The translations under genes and the position numbers were made by a program. A stretch of DNA of 64,000 nucleotides from Epiperipatus broadwayi. Taxonomy: Eukaryota > Onychophora > Udeonychophora > Euonychophora > Peripatidae. Position 1 is the first letter of the stretch, and the number at the start of each line of letters is the position of its first letter. The stretch is from NCBI GenBank assembly GCA_028023455.1, contig JAQFVV010012416.1, positions 9,307,967 to 9,371,966 of the forward strand, read 5' to 3'. The notes beneath the pieces were generated by a model. That model did no database searches. It was not told the origin of the DNA and saw only the letters and a program-made list of their open reading frames with translations. Shown one piece after another: positions 20,830-30,829 of the stretch.

Positions 20830-21115
20830 TTAATTTAATTAAAGGGGATTTGAACCCAGACTATCAAGATACCTACAGTCATTCTCTCTATCCAATATAA
20901 CTGATACTGATGACCACATACAAGGGACAAAGATAAATGATCTCCAATATATGTATTTCATGCTGAACCAGCACTCATCAGTTGGTCCAGATCATCTCCG
21001 ATACATATATATAATCAGTGCTCGCTTTATATTAAGATAGCAAATCTACACACTTTAATGGACATGTTTCAATTCTCCAATTCTTCAACCATCCATCTTA
21101 CTGAAAATCTGATGA
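20830..21115 (-). mobile_element. Hammerhead-bearing SINE-like repeat (family H)
   Basis: Minus-strand unit: GATGGATGGTTGAAG start region, GCTATCTTAATATAAA, the hammerhead at 20937-20995, then TGACTGTAGGTATCTTGATAG and the B box-like GGGTTCAAATCCCC (about 20849-20862). Other copies are at 21290, 21600, 34010, 55795, 56640 and 57985. A short repeat with a tRNA-like B box and a hammerhead recalls the schistosome Sm-alpha repeats (established), but the sequence is unrelated as far as I can see. Confidence 0.65.
20937..20995 (-). ncRNA. Type I hammerhead ribozyme (family H, best copy)
   Basis: In 5'-3' order on the minus strand: ATGATCT, bulge GGA, CCAA, core CTGATGA, stem II GTGCTG / loop GTT / CAGCAT, GAA, stem III ATA / CA / TAT, cleavage base A, then TTGG and AGATCAT, which close stem I (4 + 7 pairs around the bulge). 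Every invariant base of the hammerhead consensus is present and stem II is fully paired (one G-U). The stem I bulge and the stem II loop are placed where natural type I ribozymes make tertiary contacts. Predicted cleavage is between 20948 and 20947. Confidence 0.82.
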
Positions 21116-21289
21116 TGGAATGTTCAAAGCCATTGATGATGTCAATATTATAGTTATACCTATATTGAGCCCCAAGTCAATTTGACCCCTCATATGTAGG
21201 ACCTTAATATGTCCATTTAAATACACAAAAGAGGAATATGCAGAATATAGGCTGAAAATGTAATACTGAAGTACAAGTACAATGTATAT

Positions 21290-21600
21290 ACTTAACCTAG
21301 ATGTAATTAAAAGGGAGTTTGAACCCAGACTTTCAAGTTCCCTACAGCCATCCACATTATTCAATATAATTATATACATGTGAAAAAGATAAATGATCTC
21401 TAATAAACAAATTTTATGCTGAATCAGCACTCAGTTGGTCCAGATCATCTTCTCCCACACACATATATTAGTGCTCAGTTTATATTAAGATAGCTAATCT
21501 ACACACTTTAATGGACATGCTTCAATCCTCCAACTCTTCAGGCATCCATATCACTGAAAAACTGATAATGGAATGTTCAAAGCCTTGATGATGCCAATAT
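21290..21600 (-). mobile_element. Family H repeat, hammerhead damaged
   Basis: Minus-strand copy with the same flanking blocks. The ribozyme region (about 21392-21446) has lost TGA from the core, reading CTGAGTGCTG. The GGGTTCAAACTCCC box is at about 21311-21324. It sits head-to-head with the plus copy beginning near 21600. Confidence 0.6.
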
Positions 21601-21830
21601 CTTAATATAAACAGAGTACTGATTATTTGGTGTGGGAGATGATAATCTAGACTAACTGATAAGTGCTGTTTTAACATGAATGTTTTTCACACGTGGACAT
21701 GTATATCAGTTATACTGAAGAGGGTGGACAACTAACTGTAGGAAGCTTGAAAGTCTGGGTTCAAATTCCCTTTAATTACATCTGGGTTAAGTATATACAT
21801 TATACTTGTATTTCAATATAATTTAATTAA
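21600..21830 (+). mobile_element. Family H repeat, plus copy
   Basis: Plus-strand copy: ATCTTAATATAAACAGAGTACTG, the degraded ribozyme CTGATAA ... ACATGAA (21656-21690), then GAAAGTCTGGGTTCAAATTCCC with the B box-like segment, and the tail TACATCTGGGTTAAGTATATA. The core has G-to-A damage (CTGATAA). Confidence 0.6.
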
Positions 21831-21839
21831 AATTTACTG

Positions 21840-22520
21840 ACTACTACTTTACTACAATTTGAAATTTCTACAGAACCAATTGAAGAATTTAAAAGGAATT
21901 TCCTTATCTAAGGAACAAACGATAGTAATTTGGTTTATTGGAAAAATTTCAATTTATTTTATTTTATACTATTTAATCTGACTTCTCTACTTTTCCACAT
22001 AAACTTTTTTTGCTTGCTTATTCTCAAATTGATTTTGATAAACAATCTAGAAAACTCATTGCTATTTTTTTTTTTTTTTGTTAAGAAATGATCCGATTTT
22101 CCAGAAGTTATTTTGCTGTTTAAAAAAAATAAAAATTAAGATCTTAGTTCTGAGATGCTTCAAGTTGAAGTTGGTTCCTGAAATTATGCAAATGGTATTT
22201 CTTCATTCAATCTTTTAAATAGGAAAACAGAAAATATCTTCAAAAAATGAAATTAATGCTTAATGAAAAAAAATTGACATTTATGCATAATAATTCAGAT
22301 CTCAAATTCAATAGCTTGTCTGTGATACTTTTTGCCTATTGTTCTTCATTTACATTTTTTTTTCCTGTTCTAGTTTCTAATAAGCAATGGCAAACTATCA
22401 TATCGACAACAATGATGAATTGTAATATTATTGCTTTGAATATAGTTAAGAGAACTTGATATATACATATCATACACCAGAAACAATTATTATTATCATT
22501 TTTATTTATTAAGCAAGATT
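21840..22520. other. No recognised feature
   Basis: A/T-rich DNA with a T-run at 22066-22079. The open frame at 22247-22459 has no motif I recognise. Confidence 0.45.
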
Positions 22521-22539
22521 ATTTCTTATCTCTGTACTC

Positions 22540-22690
22540 TTGACATCTACTACAAGTTGGATTACCAGTGTTTATTTCAAACCTTCAGACCGGTTTTTAG
22601 CCTTTATCAATGAGAATTGGGATTCAAAGCTGTAACTTAAAAGTGGTGTGTTGGTAGTTTTATTAAAATAGTTATTTTGTATATCAATGC
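22540..22690 (-). repeat. Degraded hammerhead-like retroelement tail
   Basis: Minus-strand reading gives TTGATAAAGGCTAAAAACCGG, similar in layout to CTGATGA-stem II but with several core bases lost. A related degraded copy lies at 28160-28250. Confidence 0.35.
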
Positions 22691-22734
22691 AATGAATAAA
22701 ATGTATAAATGCTTTGTCTCCGCGAATGTAAAAT

Positions 22735-23868
22735 ACATACAAACACAAAAACTGTATTAAGAGAAAGCTTTATTAACATTAACAATATTGTAATACTTAG
22801 CATGCTTTCGTTTGAGAATCATCATAAATGTAGCAATGCTTGTAATACAAGTGAGAGAATAAGATCCTGTTTAAAGACTAAAAAATTAGCACATTGCTTG
22901 CATAATACATTAATTAGTTAGAGGAGGCCACTTTTTGGAACAGAATTCTTTCCTATTGATGGCATAATTATCCTTGGATATATGCCAAGCCTCCTTGACC
23001 TTTCACTTGGCATCATTGCATTCTGAGCAAACAATGCTGCAACATGTGGGCTCAAACTGATGACCAGAATTAGTGAAAAAATGCTCAACAAACAAAAAAA
23101 ATTGCCTAGTTATACATATACATGTATTTATGCTGAGCCAATCGGGTGGGCAGGTTATCCCGAGATTCGCTTTAGTAAACAGTCAGGCATGAAGAATCCT
23201 GGCATTTAATTTTATATACAATTTCAGAATGAAGATCTGGTGGTAGTCTGTCTTTTGAATTGTTGATTAACTGGTACAAAGAGGAGTTCCCCTGTACTAG
23301 TTAATCAATAATTCCAAAAAAGACAGACTATGATTGAATCTTCATTCTTGAATTGTATATAAATTTAAATGTGAGTGCCCATCTATTTACAATGGTGAAT
23401 CTCGGGCTAATCTGTCAACCCAATTGGTCTCAGGCTTCTCTGTCCATCCAATTGGCTCAGCATAAATAGATATACATGTATAACTGGGCAAAAACACATT
23501 CAAAAGCTCAATCTGTTTTTCTTGAGCATTTCACTAATTTCAGCTATTGATTTGAGCCCATATGTTTCAGCATTGTTTGCTCAGAATGTAATGATGCCAA
23601 GGGAAAAATATTAAGGAGGCTTGGTATATTTCTAAGGATAATTATGCCATCAATAGTAAAGAATCCTGCATTTCTGTTTCCAAAAAGTGGCTTGCTCTAT
23701 CTAATCAATGCACTAGGTAAACAATATGCTAATTTTTTAGCCTTTAAACAGGTTCTTATACTCCGACCTCTATTATACTACATTTATGATGATTATTAGT
23801 TGAAAGCATGCTAAGCACTACAATATTGTTAATGTTAATAAAACTTGACTCTTAGTAGATTTTGTATT
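22735..23868. mobile_element. Large PLE palindrome (inverted arms)
   Basis: About 545 bp (22735-23278) is repeated in inverse orientation at 23294-23868, separated by only 15 bp. Read outward, each arm encodes the end of a PLE GIY-YIG nuclease: DRLPPDLHSEIVYKIKC, a degraded GET motif, RLAQHKYMY, then GHQFEPTCCSIVCSECNDAK, KVKEAWHISKDN and YAINRKE. A non-coding 3' tail follows. The RT is absent. The arms have diverged, so the palindrome is old. Confidence 0.7.
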
Positions 23869-23879
23869 TGTATATATAA

Positions 23880-24160
23880 ATCAGTGCAAATACATTAAAT
23901 AATATAATACACACAACAAAATATAAAACCATTAAAACTATTCCAATATATTTATAAATATTTTAACATAGATTATTAAGTCCAATTTATTTTCTAATTT
24001 GTAGTTATTCTTAAGAATCGTTCCTGCCCCTAATTTAAAAAAGTATTATACTATTTTAACTACAATCTATAAAATTATATTCAAAACAAGCTATGTACAA
24101 TTAACAGTTCAATGCACTTTTGATATGGTTAATTGCTAAAAAATCGTATAATGTTTGTCC
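23880..24160. other. No recognised feature
   Basis: A/T-rich spacer between the PLE palindrome and the 3' end of LINE A. Confidence 0.5.
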
Positions 24161-24269
24161 AAGTGGTGTGATGTGATGCACTGTGACTTCTCCTTAAACG
24201 GAGTCAGGAACCTCTCAGCAGCTATGCTCAGAGAAACCTGTTAGCCACTTTACCTTCCTTTTCCATTGT

Positions 24270-24854
24270 CTACCCTAAGTTTTCCCATAATCTGCTCCAT
24301 CCCATTTTCCATAACAAAATCTTTGTCCACTCCATGACCTTCATATCTAAATCCCCCTTATCTTTTCCCAAACATAGCATAAAAACCAATAACTCACTTT
24401 CTGTATAATCACTTTGTTTGTATTTAATCTTCCACAACTTCATTATTTGTACCCTTTCAGCTTCCAAGCATTTACAATGAAGTAACAGATGCCTAATATT
24501 TTCTCTGCCTTCCTTACACAACTTGCAGACTAAATCACCCATATTTTTCCATTTACGTGTATATTCCCTTCTTGCTAAAGATCCCGTTCGAGCCTTAAAC
24601 AATAAACTACTTTCCTTACTATTATCATAAATTAATTCACACCCAATGTTCTGTTTACTTCTATATATATTTAAACTTGTTTTACTCTCCATACTAGTTC
24701 TCCATCTCTCCAACTCCTTATTCTTTATTAATGCATCTATTCTTCTAACCCGCTCCTTACCACTATATATAACCCTCAACAATCCTCCTAACACAATCAT
24801 CCCACCTTTTGTACAAGTATACTGACATAACTTCTTTATCCAAATCTTCTGCAT
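24270..24854 (-). CDS. LINE A C-terminal region with zinc finger
   Basis: Overlaps the end of the RT frame in another phase, so a single frameshift near 24800 splits one protein. It begins with the YTCTKGGMIV overlap, then RRIDALIKNKELERW, KARTGSLARREYTRKW and the zinc finger-like VCKLCKEGRENIRHLLLHC (Cys-x2-Cys then His and Cys), common at the C-terminus of LINE proteins and thought to bind RNA. It ends with an acidic/tryptophan-rich tail. The same segment is in the copy at 15650. Confidence 0.8.
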   Translation of the reverse strand: MQKIWIKKLCQYTCTKGGMIVLGGLLRVIYSGKERVRRIDALIKNKELERWRTSMESKTSLNIYRSKQNIGCELIYDNSKESSLLFKARTGSLARREYTRKWKNMGDLVCKLCKEGRENIRHLLLHCKCLEAERVQIMKLWKIKYKQSDYTESELLVFMLCLGKDKGDLDMKVMEWTKILLWKMGWSRLWENLG

Positions 24855-26367
24855 ACCGCATTACCTTTCTCACCCATCTTGTTGACTGCCCTTTACTTGT
24901 AACCCAATTAAATACTATTTTGGCTATTCTTTTATTATCCATAAACTGCAATCTACCAAACATTTTCAATTTGCTTTTTGAATCCCTCATATAAAAACTT
25001 GACCATCCCATTTCTCCTTGAATTGCCTCCTTTGCTGTCCACACCTCAGCATCTAATGCATGTCTTCCTACTTCCCTTTGTACTTTTTCTAAGCAATTTA
25101 ATACCCTTTTACTAACACATAACACATCATTACCGTACGTTAACCTTGCTACTGCCACTCCCTTCCATATAATTCTAGCTACATCATATTTATTATATAA
25201 AAACACTGTTAATTTCTTTATCAATCCCTTTCTTTTCTTTGCTTCATTTATCAATTTTTTCTCCCATTCATCCAAGCAATTTTTCTTATTACTCAGGATG
25301 ATTTCCAAATGACTATATCTATTCACCACACTTAACTTTATATCCCCCAATAAGAAATCTTTGTCTTCTCTTTCCCCAGTATTCACCATCATTATATTTG
25401 ATTTTTCTTCACTAAATTTAATCCCCATATCTTTACCCACCCTTGCGCATGTCCTCAGCATAACTTCCATATCTTCTCTTCTTTTTGCACACAAAAGGAC
25501 ATCATCCGCAAGAAAAAAAAAACCCGACAATGTATATACTCTCTTGCCACCTATTAATGGTATCTCTATCCCTCTTCCAAGACTTTCTATTGCTCTCTCC
25601 ATTTCACTCAAATACAACACAAACAAAATAGGTGACATAGGGCATCCTTGCCTCAGTCCCACCCCATTTTTAACTTTAACTGATTCTATATCCCCTAATT
25701 GATATGTGTAGTAATTATTTTCATATAATTTCTTAATAACACTCACTAAAGCTTCATCCACCCCCAGATTTGCTAAACTTATCCATAATCTACTTCTATT
25801 CACTCTATCATATGCCTTCTCTATATTTATAAAACTCATATATAACTGTCTACCTGAATTTCTACTCATATCTATAAGTTGTGTAACTACAAATAAACTA
25901 TCTCCTATACGCCTATCTGACCTAAAGCCTCTTTGCATTTCCCCCACTACATTATTTTCTTCCATCCATTTTGCAACTTTTCCAGACACCATATATGAAA
26001 AAACTTTATATAAAACTGATGTTACTGCTATTGGTCTATAATTATTTAACTTTCTATGATCCTTACCTTTTCCTTTAAAGAATAATCTTACTCTTGTATT
26101 ACTCCAGCTACCCGGAAAAACTCTCTTCTGTGCCATCTTATTAAAACATGATAGTAACTTTACTTTTGCCCTATGCCCTAAATTCATTACCATCTCTGCT
26201 GCCCATCCATCTAACCCTCTTGCCTTATCACTTTTCAATTTCTTCCCTGCCTCATTCAGTTCAGTTTCTGTAAACCTAATATTCCCATTACTATATGCTT
26301 TCATATTTTCTATCCCTCTGTCCTTCACATCTAACATATTTTCTATAGCCATTACATAATTATTCAA
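24763..26367 (-). CDS. LINE A reverse transcriptase
   Basis: Of 534 codons, the RT core spans roughly residues 35-390: KARGLDGWAAEMV, NNYRPIAVTSVLYKV, MQRGFRSDRRIGDS, FINIEKAYDRVNR (motif A, catalytic D), GLRQGCPMSPILF (motif B) and FFFLADDVLLC (motif C, the two catalytic aspartates). GIKFSEEKSNIMM and a YSHLEIILSN strand follow. Motif C reads LADD, not YADD/FADD, and has extra residues next to an A/T homopolymer (25508-25518). That suggests slippage; the 14008 copy has LLFADD here. The thumb and linker follow, and the frame then shifts into 24854-24270. The first methionine is arbitrary. Confidence 0.88.
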   Translation of the reverse strand: MNNYVMAIENMLDVKDRGIENMKAYSNGNIRFTETELNEAGKKLKSDKARGLDGWAAEMVMNLGHRAKVKLLSCFNKMAQKRVFPGSWSNTRVRLFFKGKGKDHRKLNNYRPIAVTSVLYKVFSYMVSGKVAKWMEENNVVGEMQRGFRSDRRIGDSLFVVTQLIDMSRNSGRQLYMSFINIEKAYDRVNRSRLWISLANLGVDEALVSVIKKLYENNYYTYQLGDIESVKVKNGVGLRQGCPMSPILFVLYLSEMERAIESLGRGIEIPLIGGKRVYTLSGFFFLADDVLLCAKRREDMEVMLRTCARVGKDMGIKFSEEKSNIMMVNTGEREDKDFLLGDIKLSVVNRYSHLEIILSNKKNCLDEWEKKLINEAKKRKGLIKKLTVFLYNKYDVARIIWKGVAVARLTYGNDVLCVSKRVLNCLEKVQREVGRHALDAEVWTAKEAIQGEMGWSSFYMRDSKSKLKMFGRLQFMDNKRIAKIVFNWVTSKGQSTRWVRKVMRYAEDLDKEVMSVYLYKRWDDCVRRIVEGYI

Positions 26368-26713
26368 TATTCTCTCTAATTTTTCTCTAGAGCTACACTC
26401 TATTCCCTCCTCATCCAGTAATACTATCTCTCCCCTAAATTTCTCCTTTTAATGTAATTCCAAAATTTTTTACTCCCATCTCTTCCACTTTTATTAATAT
26501 CATCCAATAATTTACTATTTAGTTTCATTCTCTCTCTCTATAATTATCTATTTTAGCTAACTTCTTCTTTTCTAAATACTTTTCCCATTTAGCATTAATA
26601 CCTTTTTCACTTTCTTTGTTCATAATAGCACACTTATATTCTCTGCATGCTTTTTTCCTCTCTTTTACTAACTCTCATTTTTCTAAAAAAAGTATTCTTC
26701 TGAATATTCTCAC

Positions 26714-27301
26714 CTAAAACCTATTTGCCACTTTTTCTACTTCATTACACCAGTCCTCATACTCATTTCCAACCAACTCTTCCATGGTTTCTTCAACTTG
26801 TATTTTATACTCTTCTAACTTATTCTTATCATTCACTCTCCATCCACATCTTTCACTATTGTTTCTACTTTTATTTCTATTTTCCATCACATTACTAACC
26901 ATTTCAATTACAAAGAAATTATGATCACTATTACATACTATCTCTTCATTATCAAACACCTTAATTTTCCGTACTTTATTCATTCCCTCTTTCTCTACCA
27001 ATACATAATCTATTGTGTGGGATATATTATTCCTAGACCATGTGTATTGTCCCTCATAAATATTTGATAAGTTTCCAATGCTCAAATTTACTCTCTGACA
27101 AAATTTCTTCAAACGCTGTCCATTCTTATTATCTACAACATCAATTTCTTCAATATGCCCATTCATATCTCCTATAACCATTATTCTCTTCCCCTTTTCT
27201 TTAAAACTCTGTATATCCTTAACTAGGCACACATATATGCTATTGTTCCAATCCATTATAGTTTGACTATCTCCAGTAGCTACATAAACTATAGCCACCA
27301 T
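26714..27301 (-). CDS. LINE A endonuclease, C-terminal part
   Basis: Motifs in order: MVIGDMNGHI (the D-x-N active-site pair), a TWSRNN strand, TIDYVLV and NSDHNFFVIE with the conserved S-D-H catalytic histidine. With the preceding frame this makes a complete endonuclease domain that nicks the target DNA to prime reverse transcription. A basic/acidic linker follows and the frame closes at 26714, about 350 bp before the RT frame. The gap (26368-26713) also looks coding but has stops. Confidence 0.8.
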   Translation of the reverse strand: MVAIVYVATGDSQTIMDWNNSIYVCLVKDIQSFKEKGKRIMVIGDMNGHIEEIDVVDNKNGQRLKKFCQRVNLSIGNLSNIYEGQYTWSRNNISHTIDYVLVEKEGMNKVRKIKVFDNEEIVCNSDHNFFVIEMVSNVMENRNKSRNNSERCGWRVNDKNKLEEYKIQVEETMEELVGNEYEDWCNEVEKVANRF

Positions 27302-27572
27302 CCATTTCTTGTTTTCCCAACCTTATTTCAAACCACAAATGTTCTTGGCATTTAACAGTATTTAAAATTTTTTTTGATATAATACCTATACCACCACCCT
27401 TTTTTTCTTTCTCTTTTCTATTTATACCCTGCCATACCAAATCTTCCAAAACAGGTTCATCATCTTCTCTTAGATGTGTTTCCACTACTGCTAATACCTC
27501 AAGCCCTTCATTTTCAATTGCTTTGTTTAATCCCTGCCACTTTTCTGGTCTCCTACCACCTTGCATATTCAA
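27267..27572 (-). CDS. LINE A endonuclease, N-terminal part
   Basis: The frame opens with NMQGGRRPEKWQGLN and contains LEVLAVVETHLRED. The glutamate of VVETHL sits where apurinic-type endonucleases bind the catalytic metal. KGGGIGIISKKI follows, the usual glycine-rich strand. It ends at a frameshift near 27290, and the next part of the domain continues in the overlapping frame 26714-27301. Upstream (to about 27810) the frame is coding-like but interrupted. Confidence 0.8.
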   Translation of the reverse strand: MNMQGGRRPEKWQGLNKAIENEGLEVLAVVETHLREDDEPVLEDLVWQGINRKEKEKKGGGIGIISKKILNTVKCQEHLWFEIRLGKQEMDGGYSLCSYWR

Positions 27573-27834
27573 ATACCCAATTTTAACAATTTTTTTCTTT
27601 CTTAACTACTCTTTTATAAATTTTTTTGATTCTTTCTTCTCCATTATGTTTATAAATAACTTGCTTACCATTAATTTTACAGACCCATTCCCTCTCCACA
27701 TCTACATTTATATCTAAATCAACTACCCTTTGTTTATTCCTTAGATCCTATCCATTCTTCATCTTTTTAATAACACTACAATTTAAAATCCCACTCCCCT
27801 TTACAAGTTTCCCAAACTACATCTGTGAAAGATT

Positions 27835-28140
27835 GAACATTTAATAATGCCATCTAGTTAATCAGATCCAAACTTTTATTTATTCGAGAATTGATTTTGA
27901 AATCATTTGCTCTGAGTTTGCCATTCTATCATGGCAAAAAAAAAAAAATGCACAAGGCTAAATGTTTCATTGTGACTGCCCCTTGTTTTACAAATCCATT
28001 ATTATCTTATTGATAATAAACAATATATCCAATAATCATGGGCTCATCACTCAAAAACATATAGGAAATCTCAACACCAATAGAAAACGTGTTTCTCTTT
28101 ACCACACTAGTGCCATTTCTTGTAAGCTTGATTAACTAAT
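27835..28140. other. No recognised feature
   Basis: A/T-rich flank upstream of LINE A, with an A-run at 27937-27948. Confidence 0.5.
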
Positions 28141-28149
28141 GATTTATTA

Positions 28150-28260
28150 TATTGTGCTGCAATTTAATTCAACAACTATAAACTGGTTTGGGGCTTTTGC
28201 CTTTATCAGTGAGGATTTGAAATCCAAAGCTGGAAGCAATGCAGTTATGCATCTGGAACC
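28150..28260 (-). repeat. Degraded hammerhead-like repeat
   Basis: Minus-strand reading: TCCTCACTGATAAAGGC, AAAA, GCC, then CCAAACCAG. This keeps the stem II GGC/GCC of family R, but the core is CTGATAA and GAAAC has become CAAAC. Too damaged to act. Confidence 0.45.
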
Positions 28261-28686
28261 ATCTTTAACTCCTTTTTTTTTTCTATCAAAAAAAAATCTT
28301 AAAAGTTTTGAACCTAAGCTAATTTGTATACTTATATAAATCTGACCTCTGGTCAGTAACTAAATATTTTCATAAACTGTGCTATCTGATAAAGGGCTGA
28401 TCACTCAAGACTACAATAAATGGAGCTGCTTTAATAAGCTGAAGGAATCAGTGATATTATAATGGTCTTATCATATTACAACCACAGATTTATTTTTAGC
28501 AAACTGATAACCATCTGACTAAACTTTTCACCATCCAATTAAGTCCATCTTGATAATCATTTACTGATTGTCGTAAAAAAAAAAAGTCATCAGTTTGTTT
28601 AAGAAAGTCCCCCTATCTTAAAAAGGGCTTTAGGATTTATTTTAGATTACTACATACATCAAAATATTCTCTATTCAGTTAGTCAC

Positions 28687-28913
28687 GTATTTACCTTGCT
28701 ATGACATCATGATGGTCAACATTGTTTCTAAGTGCTGAATTTTATAATTGAGCATGTATTAGCCTGTCCTCTGGACAGGCCAAAACATCGGAGGCTTCCC
28801 CACCCATTCCAGACCTTTCTAATTTCAGTCAAAAAATGAGACACATTGTAAACATAAAATTCAGTGCATAGAAACAATGTTGACCATCATGATGTCATAG
28901 CAAGGTAAAATAC
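28687..28913. repeat. Inverted repeat, 60-bp arms
   Basis: 28687-28746 and 28856-28913 are near-perfect reverse complements (TACCTTGCTATGACATCATG and mirror). The centre contains CCTGTCCTCTGGACAGGCC, itself a perfect hairpin, followed by AAAACATCGG, which resembles the GAAACRTC step of PLE 3' ends. Probably a head-to-head retroelement tail. Confidence 0.55.
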
Positions 28914-28919
28914 CTGATT

Positions 28920-30140
28920 TTTCTAAAATATTATATTACCAATCACTAGTAAATAAATATGACCAAGCTAACTCTGAAATAATAATGAGAAAAAAAAAGA
29001 TAGAAAGACAAGGGACAAAAAGTTAAAAGAAATGGTGTGTGTATGCAATGAAAAAATGTAAATGTGGTTCACAAACCACAATCTTATTGTCACAGAATAG
29101 AAAGATGATAGCATAAATAAGAGAAACCCCTAAGATAAAATAGATTATATTAGTGAATCATGCCAAGATGCTAATTCTTATTCATGTTTAATTTATTCCA
29201 TACATTTCTTATTACCTATATATATATATAGTAGAATTGTTATTATTTTTCTGAGTTGTGCTATTTTTTATTTCATTTTTTTAAATTTATCATTTACTAT
29301 TATGGGATTCTAATGATTTTTTTCTTCTTTTATCTACAATTATTATTAACATCACACGGTTTTATCATTTCTTACATCAAACAGAATAATCAGTTTATCA
29401 AATGAGTTCAGTTTTATGCATCAGTAAGTTTTCATTCCAATAAGATATAAAATGCTTTTGAGAAGACCAAATGATATTTTAAATATAAAATAAAAGATTT
29501 TAATTTTAGATCTGGAAAATATTTTAAATATGAATAACAATAAAAAGAAGATAAAACAGCCTTTTAAATAAATAGCCCAATGCAGGGCAAGGACCTTTTC
29601 AATAACCCCTCACAAAAAAAAAAAATACATGAAAAAGGTAGTACTCCCTAGGCTGGCCAATTAGTAGATGTGAAAGTGAGATTTTCATTGGTTTACCCTC
29701 TAATTAAGAATAAATAGATACTTTCTTAAGAATCAATGTTGGATGATTGGCTGGTATGACTATTGGCCAGCTGTCTGAGAAAAAAAAATTCTAAGACCCT
29801 TGAAATAATTTCACTTGGTCTAAAGTTTGAATCTCAGAATCATGTTACCTGTGCACCACAAGGCTCTTTAAAATAAATGCAGAATGGAAATTTAGATATA
29901 GAAGTTAGAAAAAGAGGACATAGATTTATGGAATTTACAGGATGAAGAGAAGACAGATTTCTTTGGGGGGAAGGGCAAAAAGAAAATGAACATAAAATAT
30001 ACAATTGGAGTAACAATAAAATTAGGTTACAATTTGATCATAGAAAATATATATTTCCTGATTATGGTCAAGACATCTGGAACTGTACTAAATACTAGCA
30101 TTATGATCTAATTACCACCATATTAAGCCATTAATTATAT
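28920..30140. other. No recognised feature
   Basis: A/T-rich DNA with homopolymers. 29580-29790 is slightly G/C-richer and includes CTGGCCAATTAG and ATTGGCCAGC as a distant inverted pair, but I cannot assign it. Confidence 0.4.
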
Positions 30141-30144
30141 GCCT

Positions 30145-30335
30145 AGTTAAAACAGCAAAATTCTCTATATGTATTGTCACTCAGTGCAAGCCAAAGTAAT
30201 CAATGGATGCCAAAAAAAGAAGGCTTGATTATTCTGGCTTGCACTGAGTGGCAATACATATTAGTTTTGCCTGTTTTAATAAAAGTTATAAGCAAGCATA
30301 GGAAATGGTGATCATGTGATGTTTATATGTGCCTA
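30145..30335. repeat. Family R repeat, head-to-head remnant
   Basis: 30165-30222 (minus) and 30223-30330 (plus) are inverse copies of the family R tail (CACTCAGTGCAAGCCA; GGCTTGCACTGAGTGG). The plus side includes GAAATGGTGATCATGTGATG. The ribozyme halves that lie at the centre of the 1560-1975 pair are missing here. Confidence 0.65.
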
Positions 30336-30339
30336 GTTA

Positions 30340-30825
30340 AGGAACAGTAATTATCATAAAAGAGGCACCCAAAAATGGAGAAGTTCTCACTTCTGATCAT
30401 ATGATAGTCAGAACTGATATTTTACTACTCAGGCTAGTGGATTCATCAATAATATTTTTTTAAAGATAGATATACAAAGTACTTTATAATTCATTTTAAT
30501 ATTCACATCATTTTTAATTCCTCAAAAAAAAAAAGAAATATGGCGCTCACAAAAAATTAAACAATACAAAAAACAATTTAAGATATACTGTAATACCTGG
30601 AGGGAACTGAAACAAACAAACAAAAAAAAAAAAAACGAATGGAGCTGCATTTGATATTAGTTTATTATCAGCAGCATTTCTTTTTGTTGACACTAAATAA
30701 TTTTAAGTGATTCATTTGTTTACATTGAAATGTTTTTAAAAAACGCAGCCATACTGATTTTTCAAAGCAATCAATTATTTAAATAAAAATCGTAAGACAG
30801 TATCTATTTTAATGTCTTTAATATA
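30340..30825. other. No recognised feature
   Basis: A/T-rich DNA with A-runs. Nothing assignable. Confidence 0.5.
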
Positions 30826-30829
30826 TTTC

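Larger units (their letters stand above)
24160..27830 (-). mobile_element. LINE family A non-LTR retrotransposon, near full length
   Basis: The element runs right to left: a 5' part from about 27830, an endonuclease-exonuclease-phosphatase domain (27572-26714), a reverse transcriptase (26367-24763), a zinc-finger tail (24854-24270), then a 3' UTR to about 24160. The 3' UTR includes GTGATGTGATGCACTGTGAC, found again at 63915. Coding order and motifs are those of a non-LTR retrotransposon with an apurinic-type endonuclease. Clade assignment is uncertain; from memory it resembles LINEs abundant in arthropod and mollusc genomes. It is broken by a few frameshifts but is far better preserved than the copy at 14008. 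Confidence 0.9.

Noticed and set aside
25361-25702. Plus-strand open frame inside LINE A
   Set aside because: Antisense of the RT frame, with no domain of its own.
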